In this document: in pieces, positions 23,744 to 32,300 of the stretch
Layout of the letters: each line of letters opens with the position of its first letter
How positions within the stretch are numbered: the stretch's first letter is position 1
Origin: an uncultured Acidaminococcus sp.
Lineage (GTDB): Bacteria > Bacillota > Negativicutes > Acidaminococcales > Acidaminococcaceae
Length of the DNA: 41,911 bases
Reading direction: 5' to 3'
Assembly (NCBI GenBank): GCA_905213155.1
Contig: CAJMHI010000012.1
Location: forward strand, 1-41,911
The notes under the pieces: generated by a model
What the model was told of the DNA's origin: nothing
Seen by the model: only the letters and a program-made list of their open reading frames with translations
Databases searched by the model: none
Translations under genes and position numbers: made by a program

Positions 23744-25303
23744 ATGGTAAAACGGGTAGCGATTTTAGGCAGCAGCGGGGGCAACTTATACAATCTAGGT
23801 GGTAAAGATCCCCGCAGCCTTTTAGGGGAAATGATCCGGCAGACTGTTGCCGCAGGGATGGAAATTGCAGCCATTCAGTTTGTGGCGGCGGAGGCTTCTA
23901 TGGATCGGGCGAAGCCGGATACGAAAGCTGCCCTGTGGACATGGAATGGCAAGGAAGCTGCAGTTCGTTACGAAGGAAAACTGGAAGACGTTAATCAGGA
24001 GGCCTTGCAAGAGGACTCTGCCATTGCGGCACTGGTGAAAAACGGGGCAGTGGACGGAGTGATTTTGGTCAGCGCGGACCCAAAGCGTACCAATGCCAAA
24101 GCCCTGGGAGAAGCGGCAAAGAAAAAACTCCCGGCGGTGGGAACGGGCGGTACGTCCATGGCCCAGGTGGAAACCATGGGACTTAAAGTGGTAGCGGTAT
24201 CCGGCACTACAGGAACCACCAATCGGACCCGGGCCATTGCCAATGTGTTTGCGCTCGCCAAGGAGTGGGGACTATCCTATCATCCGGCCATTGGCAGCAG
24301 TGCCCAGGGAACGACGGACGCCCGGCCACTGCTTTCCCGGATCAGCATCCGGGGCATTTTGATGGCTTCCCTCCCCGGGTTTATTGCCATGGCCTTGACG
24401 CTGATCATCAGCAAAATTCCCGGCCTGGGATATTTTGAAGATATTTTTAATACCATGATTGACGCGCTGCCCGTCATTGTAGCCACCGTAGCCGCCAAGC
24501 AAGTCTCCGGTATGGGGGATGTGGCTATTGTGGCCGGTGTGGTAACGGGAATCCTGTCCGTAAAAGGCGGGCTCATTGGCGGCCTTATCGGGGGCATCCT
24601 GGCTGGAATTCTGGTACAGTTTTTACTGGTGCGCTGCCTGAAATGGAATTTCCCGGCGACTACAGCCAATATTGTAGCTGGCGGTATTTCTGGCTTAGCT
24701 GCCGGGCTTTTGGTGTATCTTTTCTTGGCGCCGCTGGCCGATAGTGTAGGGAATACCATCCGCTGGGTAATCGACAGTGCGCTTGCGATTCATCCCATGC
24801 TCTGCGGAGCTGTAGCTGGCCTTTTGATCTGGCCGGCAATTATGGCGGGGATGTACCATGCGGCCATTTTGCCGATCATTTTGCTGGAAATGGAAAAGAC
24901 GGGAAATTCTTTCCTGGGGTCTATTGATATGGTGGGACTTGTGATGGTGTCTGCCGGGATTACCCTTGCCAATATCGTGGCACCCCGGAGAAAAGATGAA
25001 CGGGCGCTGGCCATTCCGGGATTCTTTATCAATATGGCCTTTGGCACCTTTGTGGAGGCGGCCTATCCGTTTATGTTTTCCAGCCGGATTGTTATGGCCG
25101 GGGCTATTTTGTCCGCAGGCGTGGGCGGCCTGGTAGTCGGCTACTTTAATGTGCGGGGAACGGCCTATGTGCCCAGTATCGTGGCACCGACTTTAAGTAA
25201 TGACTGGCTGGGGTTTGCACTCAGTATGTTGACCTCGGCGGCCTGTGCCTTTATAATTACAGTAATAGCGAATAAATTTCCAGAAGCAAAGAAAGAGGCT
25301 TAA
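23744..25303 (+). CDS. PTS EIIC-like membrane transporter with unusual N-terminal cytoplasmic domain
   Basis: 519 residues. The C-terminal part (about 185-510) has about 9-10 helices and resembles PTS EIIC of the fructose-like superfamily, for example HPMLCGAVAGLLIWPAIMAG and FINMAFGTFVEAAYPFMFSS, where FruA-type EIIC has LGxSFITEGAIPF. The first 175 residues are soluble and match neither EIIA nor EIIB: no phosphorylatable His motif and no Cys motif of the CPTGIAHT kind. They look Rossmann-like, with VAILGSSGGNLYNLGG, VDGVILVSADPKRTNAKALG, VGTGGTSMAQVETMG and VVAVSGTTGTTNRTRAIANV. The family of this domain is not recognised. The ATG at 23744 is preferred over GTG 23735, which overlaps GGGAG. 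It is the first gene of an operon with a YfcC-type carrier and an M20 hydrolase, so the substrate may be an amino-acid derivative rather than a sugar. This is inference. Confidence 0.72.
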   Translation: MVKRVAILGSSGGNLYNLGGKDPRSLLGEMIRQTVAAGMEIAAIQFVAAEASMDRAKPDTKAALWTWNGKEAAVRYEGKLEDVNQEALQEDSAIAALVKNGAVDGVILVSADPKRTNAKALGEAAKKKLPAVGTGGTSMAQVETMGLKVVAVSGTTGTTNRTRAIANVFALAKEWGLSYHPAIGSSAQGTTDARPLLSRISIRGILMASLPGFIAMALTLIISKIPGLGYFEDIFNTMIDALPVIVATVAAKQVSGMGDVAIVAGVVTGILSVKGGLIGGLIGGILAGILVQFLLVRCLKWNFPATTANIVAGGISGLAAGLLVYLFLAPLADSVGNTIRWVIDSALAIHPMLCGAVAGLLIWPAIMAGMYHAAILPIILLEMEKTGNSFLGSIDMVGLVMVSAGITLANIVAPRRKDERALAIPGFFINMAFGTFVEAAYPFMFSSRIVMAGAILSAGVGGLVVGYFNVRGTAYVPSIVAPTLSNDWLGFALSMLTSAACAFIITVIANKFPEAKKEA

Positions 25304-25348
25304 CCAGAAAAGGAGCAACAACAAAAAATAAAGCAGAGGGGGAGCAGC

Positions 25349-26719
25349 ATGGGAAAAAATGCAGAGCAGGAAAAATCGATCAGTATGTTTTGGGTGATTA
25401 TCATCGCTATTGCCGTGGTGTATATACTGTCGTTTATCATTCCTTCCGGAGAATACCAACGGGTAGGAAAAATGGCCGTACCGGGGACGTACCACATCAT
25501 CCCAAAGGTGTATTTACTGCCTCACCAGGTAATTATGGGCATGGGACCCCAGGCCTATGCTTCTTTTGGCCGCTTGTTCATCAGTATTATCGTTATGGGC
25601 GGCTTGATGGGGATTGTCAATTCCAACAAGGTGTTTAATCGGGCCTTGCACCATTTGATCAAGCGACTACGGGGGAAGGCACTTTTGATTGTGCCCTTTA
25701 TCATTTATGCCATGGGCCTTTTAGGCGCCTTTGGTACCATGATTTCCAGTGCCATCCTTTTTGTTCCGTTGGGACTTTCTCTGGCAAAACAGCTCCATGC
25801 GGACAGGATTTTTGGTGTTGCTCTGATTGTTATGGGTTCTTTCACCGGATTTATGACCAGCCCCATCAATATGCTGACTACCATTATGGGACAGGAGATT
25901 GCGGGTATTCAGCCCTACTCCGGCTTTGGGTTCCGGACGATTGTGACGCTGATCAATCTGGGCATTGTTTCTGCTTTTTTGATGTGGTGGGCAAAGCGGG
26001 CGCAGGCCCGGCATGATGATATCCGGGATTTCGGGGCGGAAGAAAATCAGGAGGAAGTGGCGGAAGAAAGTAAGCCGCTATCCCGCCAGGATTACAGTAT
26101 GTTGCTCCTTTTTGTGGGGAGTATGCTGTTCTTTGCCTTCGGTGCCCCGATTTATCACTTTGGTGTTTTGCAACTGGCTTCCATCATGTTCCCTGTGACG
26201 CTAGCCTGTGGTTATATTGCAGGCTATAGTTTGGACGATACCATAAAGTATTTTGCCAAAGGGGCGGGGGACTTATTGTCCGTCATTATCTTCTTACTGT
26301 TCGTTTCCATGATGAACTTTATCCTGAACCAGTCCAAAATTCTGGATACCATTGTGTACTATCTCTCGTTGCCACTGGGCTATTTGCCTAGCGCACTGGC
26401 GCCTATTGGTATGTTTATCGCCAATGCCATTATCAATATCTTCATTACTTCCGGTTCCGGGCAGACGGCGGTCTGCATGCCCATCATGGCACCGCTGGCG
26501 GACGTTTTGGGTATCACCCGGCAAATGGCAGTGTTTACCCTGCAGTGCGGCGATGGATTCTCCAACCTGATGACACCTACCAGTGCCAACCTGCTGCCTA
26601 TTTTGGTTTTGGGCGGCGTCAGCTTAAAAAATTGGCTGGGCTTTATTTTCCGTTGCTATGCATTTGTATTTGTGGTTATCTGCGCCGCCATCGGTGTCGG
26701 CACGGCGATTGGATTTTAA
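25349..26719 (+). CDS. YfcC/DcuC-type anion or amino-acid carrier
   Basis: 456 residues, about 12 helices. Diagnostic parts: the N-terminal SFIIPSGEYQRVGKMAVPGT periplasmic segment, SGSGQTAVCMPIMAPLADVL and QCGDGFSNLMTPTSANLLPI near the C terminus, all typical of the YfcC family (C4-dicarboxylate anaerobic carrier/ArcD-like). Relatives transport dicarboxylates, ornithine/arginine, or peptides when paired with peptidases. GGGGGAG precedes the ATG. It is 45 bp after the EIIC-like gene and 23 bp before the M20 hydrolase. The latter pairing is common and points to uptake of an N-acylated amino acid or dipeptide which the M20 enzyme then hydrolyses. Confidence 0.87.
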   Translation: MGKNAEQEKSISMFWVIIIAIAVVYILSFIIPSGEYQRVGKMAVPGTYHIIPKVYLLPHQVIMGMGPQAYASFGRLFISIIVMGGLMGIVNSNKVFNRALHHLIKRLRGKALLIVPFIIYAMGLLGAFGTMISSAILFVPLGLSLAKQLHADRIFGVALIVMGSFTGFMTSPINMLTTIMGQEIAGIQPYSGFGFRTIVTLINLGIVSAFLMWWAKRAQARHDDIRDFGAEENQEEVAEESKPLSRQDYSMLLLFVGSMLFFAFGAPIYHFGVLQLASIMFPVTLACGYIAGYSLDDTIKYFAKGAGDLLSVIIFLLFVSMMNFILNQSKILDTIVYYLSLPLGYLPSALAPIGMFIANAIINIFITSGSGQTAVCMPIMAPLADVLGITRQMAVFTLQCGDGFSNLMTPTSANLLPILVLGGVSLKNWLGFIFRCYAFVFVVICAAIGVGTAIGF

Positions 26720-26742
26720 TAGGAAAAAGGAAGTGAGCTGGG

Positions 26743-27951
26743 TTGTCTATTTTTGATGAAGCGGTGAGCGTGGCAAAAGAACTGGCACCTCATACCATTG
26801 CGGTACGGCATACCATCCATGCTCATCCGGAACTGGCATTTCATGAGTTTGAGACCAGTGCCCTGGTGCGCAAGGAATTGGAGCGGATCGGGATCCCCTA
26901 TGAAGAGAGCCCGGTAAAACCGGGGCTTATTGCAACCATTGATAGCGGGAAACCAGGAAAATTGGTATTGCTCCGGGCGGATATGGACGCTCTTCCCATT
27001 CAGGAAAACACGGGGCTTGCTTTTGCCTCCCAAACGCAGGGCGTGATGCACGCCTGCGGGCACGATGTGCATACGTCTAATTTACTGACCGTTGGGGAGA
27101 TTCTGTTTCGCCTGAAATCTAAGTGGCATGGCAAGGTAAAGTTGGTGTTTCAGCCGGCAGAAGAAAACGGCGGCGGCGGTCGGGAAATGATTAAGGCTGG
27201 TCTGATGGACGAGCTGCCGGATGCCTGCTTTGCGCTCCATGTGAAACCGCTTCCTAAAGGACGCTGCGTAGTAGGAACAGGGTCTGTTTCCGCCTATACA
27301 GATTCGTATCAGGTGCGCATTCACGGCAAAGCGGCCCATTCTTCTACCCCAGAAAACGGTGTGGATGCCATCAGTATTGCAGCGGCAATTATTAACAATC
27401 TAAATATGCTGATGGCTAAAAATATCAGCCCTATGACTCCCGCTACACTGAACTATGGGACCATCCAAGGCGGGAGCGCGCCCAATATCGTGGCAGACAA
27501 CGTAGAGATGTCCCTTATGCTGCGCAATGCCGATGCCAAGACACGGGATGTAATGCTCCAAGGGATTGATCGCCTGTGCAAGGGCACGGCGGCCATGATG
27601 GGAGGATCCTGCGAGCTCTTCTTCCGCAAAGGGTATGACTCTGTTTACAACCAGCCGGAACTGACAAAGTTTGCTGTAGAAACACTGCGGGAACAGGCAG
27701 GGAGGATTTTTGATACCGTGACACCGGATGGAAACCCGCCGGCAGATTTCCTGGAGACAGGAGGTAGCGGCAATCTGGCCGGTGAAAATTTTGGCTTCTA
27801 TTCCCAAAAAGCGCCGTCCTGCTTTATCTGGGTGGGAACCGGTGAATCCGAAGACCTGCATAATCCGCAATTCCAAGCCGACGACCAAGCCATTACCATC
27901 TGTACCAGAGTGATGACACTGCTGGCCCTGCAATATTTGCTTCGTGTGTAA
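26743..27951 (+). CDS. M20-family metallo-amidohydrolase (aminoacylase/hippurate hydrolase-like)
   Basis: 402 residues, the usual size of the M20D group. The dinuclear metal site is visible: HACGHDVHTSNL, PAEENGGGG (catalytic and ligand Glu), ALHVKPLPKG and C-terminal ESEDLHNPQF. The lid/dimerisation domain lies at about residues 185-300 (YQVRIHGKAAHSSTPENGVD). Family members remove acyl groups from N-acyl amino acids, hippurate or indole-3-acetyl conjugates, or split dipeptides. The start is taken as TTG at 26743, since AGGAAG is upstream and MSIFDEAVSVAKELAP agrees with family N termini; no nearby in-frame ATG precedes it. It is the last gene of the operon, followed by a strong bidirectional terminator. 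Confidence 0.9.
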   Translation: MSIFDEAVSVAKELAPHTIAVRHTIHAHPELAFHEFETSALVRKELERIGIPYEESPVKPGLIATIDSGKPGKLVLLRADMDALPIQENTGLAFASQTQGVMHACGHDVHTSNLLTVGEILFRLKSKWHGKVKLVFQPAEENGGGGREMIKAGLMDELPDACFALHVKPLPKGRCVVGTGSVSAYTDSYQVRIHGKAAHSSTPENGVDAISIAAAIINNLNMLMAKNISPMTPATLNYGTIQGGSAPNIVADNVEMSLMLRNADAKTRDVMLQGIDRLCKGTAAMMGGSCELFFRKGYDSVYNQPELTKFAVETLREQAGRIFDTVTPDGNPPADFLETGGSGNLAGENFGFYSQKAPSCFIWVGTGESEDLHNPQFQADDQAITICTRVMTLLALQYLLRV

Positions 27952-27952
27952 A

Positions 27953-28002
27953 AACAAAAACCCCTGTTAACGTTGATTGCAACGCTAACAGGGGTTTTTG
28001 TT
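27953..28002. terminator. Bidirectional rho-independent terminator
   Basis: AACAAAAACCCCTGTTA (27953-27969) pairs with TAACAGGGGTTTTTGTT (27986-28002); inner CGTTG/CAACG extends the stem. A- and T-tracts flank it on both sides. It serves the convergent M20 hydrolase and MetE-like genes. Confidence 0.92.
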
Positions 28003-28003
28003 A

Positions 28004-29125
28004 TTAAGCATCTTGCCAGACTTTTTTGGCGATATTTTTGATTAACCGCAGTTTGTCCCACTGCTGTTCTTCTGTCAGCAGGTTCCCTTCTTCTGTAGAG
28101 GAAAACCCGCATTGAGGGGACAGGCAGAGCTGCGACAGGGGAACGTATTTTTCGGCTTCGTGGATCCGGCTGATGACATCTTCTTCTTTTTCCAGCTCCG
28201 GTGTTTTGCTGGTGACAAGGCCCAGAACCACCTGCTGGTTTTTGATAAACCGCAATGGTTCAAAACCACCGGCCCGGTCGGAGTCGTATTCCAGGAAGAA
28301 TCCATCTACGTTGCAGTGGCCAAACAAGGTTTCTGCTACCGGTTCGTAGCCGCCGCTGGAAAACCACGTGGAGCGGAAATTGCCCCGGCAGATATGCATG
28401 GTGATAGTCATGTCATCGGGCTTGGCTTCCAGGGCCCGGTTGATGACTTTGACATAATTTTTTGCTACTTCGTCCAGATCAAAGCCCCGGTCCGCATAGG
28501 CTTTGCGTTTGTCGGCATCGCAGAATTCGCCCCAGCTGGTGTCATCCAGCTGCAGGTAGCGGCAGCCGGCTGCATAAAACGCTTTGATGGCGTGCTGGTA
28601 AGCAATGGCGATATCATGAAACAGCCGCTCCTGGTCCTGGTAGGGCGGAATGGGTTCGTAGTGCTTTTCCCGTACGCAGCAGATGAGATGCAGCATGCTG
28701 GGGGAAGGGATGGTCATTTTTACTAAAGTATCCCCGGCAATGCTTTTCAGGTAGCGGAAATGTTCCAGGAAAGGATGGTTCCCAAAGTCGATTTTCCCGG
28801 TGATTTTTGCTGTGCGGGCTTTAGGCTGAGCACCTTTGAAGTGAACGGACCAGTTTTCTGCAGAAATTTCCGTTACGCCTTCCAGCGCCGTGAGAAAATC
28901 CAGGTGCCAGTAGCGGCGGCGAAACTCTCCGTCGGTGACAGCACGGAGCCCTACGGCTTTTTCTTTTTCTACTAAATCTTTGATGGCCGCATCTTCTGCT
29001 GCCTGCAATTGGGCAGGGGTAATGGTGCCGGCTGCCAGTGCTTCTCGTTTTTCTTTTAGTGTTGCGGGGCGAAGAAAGCTTCCCACAATATCATAGCGGA
29101 AGGGCGGTTTATTTTTTACAGTCAT
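28004..29125 (-). CDS. Cobalamin-independent methionine synthase family protein (MetE C-terminal domain-like)
   Basis: 373 residues, corresponding to the catalytic C-terminal half of MetE only, like B. subtilis YxjG/YxjH. Zinc ligands can be picked: His and Cys in TMHICRGNF, Glu in FFLEYDS, and Cys in LSPQCGFSS. The N terminus FRYDIVGSFLRP is the typical start of this domain. It should transfer a methyl group to homocysteine or a related thiol; the donor for single-domain members is not established. It is monocistronic on the minus strand, with palindromic candidate operators upstream (29173-29255). Confidence 0.88.
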   Translation of the reverse strand: MTVKNKPPFRYDIVGSFLRPATLKEKREALAAGTITPAQLQAAEDAAIKDLVEKEKAVGLRAVTDGEFRRRYWHLDFLTALEGVTEISAENWSVHFKGAQPKARTAKITGKIDFGNHPFLEHFRYLKSIAGDTLVKMTIPSPSMLHLICCVREKHYEPIPPYQDQERLFHDIAIAYQHAIKAFYAAGCRYLQLDDTSWGEFCDADKRKAYADRGFDLDEVAKNYVKVINRALEAKPDDMTITMHICRGNFRSTWFSSGGYEPVAETLFGHCNVDGFFLEYDSDRAGGFEPLRFIKNQQVVLGLVTSKTPELEKEEDVISRIHEAEKYVPLSQLCLSPQCGFSSTEEGNLLTEEQQWDKLRLIKNIAKKVWQDA

Positions 29126-29172
29126 GGCTATGCCTCTTTTCTTTTACAGTATACTTTGTAACATGGGATTTC

Positions 29173-29255
29173 GGAACGTGTTCCTAGTATAGCATGGCAA
29201 CGAGGCATTTAAAAATATATAAAAGTAAAGGAACGCTATAACCTTAACCTATAGC
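29173..29255 (-). promoter_or_regulatory. Promoter region of the MetE-like gene with two inverted repeats
   Basis: A -10 TATACT lies on the minus strand at 29191-29186. Just downstream of it is the inverted repeat GGAAC-GT-GTTCC (29173-29184), overlapping the expected start site. Upstream is GCTATA-N9-TATAGC (29235-29255). One could be a repressor site and the other an activator site. No long riboswitch-like leader is present: the leader is only about 55 bases. Confidence 0.5.
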
Positions 29256-29264
29256 AGAATCATA

Positions 29265-29306
29265 AAAGAAAGACAGCGCATCCTTTTCGGAAGCATGCAC
29301 TGTCTT
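29265..29306 (-). terminator. Rho-independent terminator of the activase gene
   Basis: On the minus strand AAGACAGTGCAT (29306-29295) pairs with ATGCGCTGTCTT (29281-29270), one G-U pair, followed by TCTTTTATG. Confidence 0.8.
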
Positions 29307-29312
29307 ATCACA

Positions 29313-32300
29313 TCAGACCATAATTTCCCGGCGCATCAAGTTTTCTTCGATGAAACCCTTCTCCTTCTTTTGGGAAGCAGCACCAGTAGCGGTAACGGCC
29401 CCTTTTTGGATATTTTCCACAAACAGCAGCAACCGGTTCATCACGTTGACGTCACTGACGCCACTGTCAAAGTCCAACGATAGGAGATTCATGTGGGGGT
29501 ACAGGGATTTAATTCGCTTTTCAATGCCTTTGGAAATGATGTGGTTAGCGATACAGCCAAAGGGCTGCAGGCTGATCACATTCAGTATGCCGCTTTTGGC
29601 AAAGTTGATGATTTCCGCTGGCAAAAGCCACCCTTCCCCGAACTGGGCCGCCATATTGATGACGGTTTTGCCATCGTTAGCCAGTTCAAAAATATTTTCA
29701 ATGGGGGTAAAATAACGGAATTTCTCTCCCACTTGGTTGAATTTTTGAATCTGGCTGTTTACCCAGCCATACAGGACATCGGCAATAAAGCCGGGGATAT
29801 GGTGCCGTTCCAGGCCAAACTTTTTGTTGGTAATCCGGTTGACAAAGGCCTGCATAAAGAACGGCGTGAGTAGCGGAGGCATCACCTCAATGGAGTGTTC
29901 CATCAGCCACTCGGTAATGTTTTTATGGGAGAAGCTGTTGAACTTCAGGTAAATCTCGCCCACAATTCCTACCTGGGGGAGCTGCTCGTCCGGCTTGGCA
30001 AACGCATCAAATTCTTCTGCTGCCTGCCGCAGGAGCTCCAGCAGTCCTTTGGAATTGTTCTTTTCGATTTCTGCTTTGGCCAGCTCCAAATACTTTTCTT
30101 TTAGCTCTTTAGCCTTCCCCTTGATTTTACCCATTTCCCGTACTACCGTGGCGTGGAACAGCTTGCTCAGGCAGTCGGAGAACAGGATGGAGGACACCGT
30201 GATTTTGGCGATTTTCAGCCAATTCAGGTGGAAGCCGGGCTGGTCGTTTTGGATATTTTTGCTGACAGCCAGACTGATGACCGGCACATCGGTAAAACCA
30301 GCGGCTACAAGGGCGTGTTTAATTAGGCCATAATAGTTGGAGGCACGGCACTGCCCACCGGTCTGGCTGATAGCCACCGCTGTATGGTGCAGGTCGTATT
30401 TCCCGCTCTTAAGGGCTTTGATATAGTCGCCCACCACCAATGTGGCCGGATAGCATACTTCGTTATTGGCATATTTCAGCCCTAATTCTGCACTTTCTTC
30501 CGTACTTTCTGGCAGGGTCACTACCGTGTATCCTGCGTTTTTCATAATGGAAGGAATCAGGGGAGAAATATAGGAATTGAAGAAGGGCGCCAAAATGGTG
30601 TAGCCTTCCATGCCTTTTTCGAATTTTGGCGGCTGGACAAATTCTTCTTTCTTTAAGACTGCATCATTGTTATACCGAATGCTTTCTACCACACTGCGCA
30701 CCCGTAGCTTCAGGGAGCCGATATTGGAGACATCGTCGATTTTTAAAAGGGTAAGGGCTTTGCCGTGGCGCTGGAGAATGCCCCGGATTTCGTCCTGCAA
30801 AAAGGCATCCGGGCCGCAGCCAAAGGATGTCATTTCCATAAAGTGCACGGTGTTATCCTGCCGGGCCACCCAGTCGGCGGCTTTGGAAATCCGGTTGATA
30901 TAGGCCCATTGCCGGACTAAATAAGAATCATCGATGGTGATCTGGCTGTCATCCCGGACCAGGTCCTCGTTGATTACGTTGATGCCCATTTCCGCGATGG
31001 ATTCGCTGAGTTTGTGCTGAATGAGGGGATCCGTATGGTAGGGACGGCCGGCCAGGAGAATGGTCAGCTGGTGAGCCTCCCGGCTCTTTTGCAAAATCTC
31101 CTCATTCTTTGCTTTGATGGCGCGGGCGTAGTCTTCCTGCGCAGCAAAGGCTGCTTTTAATGCCTTATCCGCCATGAAACGGTCAAAACCGATATAGTTC
31201 AAATATTTCCGGATCTGGCCTTTTAGCAGCTTTTCATCCTGAAAATTAATCACCGGGGTATCAATGGGAATTTCGCTTTCTAGCGTACTTTTGATAACGT
31301 CGGAATAGCCGGATACCACCGGGCAGTTGTAGCTGTTAAGCTGCCGCTTGTCATCCTGGCGTTCGTAAATCACATACGGCATGAAGATCCGGTTGACCCG
31401 CTTTTTAATCAGGTTGTGGATATGACCATGGACCAGCTTGGCGGGGAAACAGATATTGTCGCTCATGACTTCTCGGATACCGCTGACGTAGTCTTTCATA
31501 TTGGAAGGATCGGACAGCTGGACCTTGAGCCCGCAGGTGGTAAAAAGAGCATGCCAGAAGGGATAATCCTCATACATGTTGAGCACACGGGGGATCCCAA
31601 TGACCCGCTCAGCCTCTTCTTTCACCGGACGGTCAAAGAGCAATTGGTATTTATAGTCGTAAATATTTTCGCCGGGCTTGTGGTTTTCGCCCCGGTTGCT
31701 GAAATATTTTTCGCATTTATTGCCGGAGTAATAGGTACTGCCGTTGCCGAAGGCATACTTTTTGATCAGGCAATTGTTTTCGCAGCCATGGCATTGGAGC
31801 GGCTTGGTGGTGTACTGGGCCACATGAATCATATCATCCAGCGTGGCAAAGCCTTCCGCCTTTTGCCGTGCGTACAGGCAGCAGCCATAGGCGCCCATGA
31901 TTTCCGGTATGTTGCTCCGGTGCACCGTGGTGTTGGTCAAAAGCTCAAAAGCCCGGACTACGGCATCGTTTTTCATGGTGCCGCCCTGGAGCACGATATC
32001 CGTACCCAGTTCCTTGGTGTTTTGCAACTTCAATACCTTATACAGGCAGTTTTTAATGACGGAATAAGCCAGCCCCGCAGAAATATCCCCGATGGTGACC
32101 CCTTCCCGCAGGCTCTGCTTCACCTTGGAATTCATAAATACGGTGCAGCGGGTCCCTAGGTCGCAAGGTTCCTTGGCTTCGCAGGCCAGTTTGGCAAATT
32201 CGTTGACGGAATAATTTAACCCCTTGGCAAACGTTTCCAGGAATGTGCCACAGCCGGAAGAACAGGATTCATTCAATTCCATCCGGTTTAAAATCCCATG

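Noticed and set aside
28112..28726. A 204-codon open frame on the plus strand across the MetE-like gene
   Set aside because: It is antisense to a gene with complete zinc-ligand motifs and has biased, non-family composition.
31416..32159. A 247-codon open frame on the plus strand inside the activase gene
   Set aside because: It is a shadow of the well-conserved activase frame, with no ribosome site or recognisable domain.
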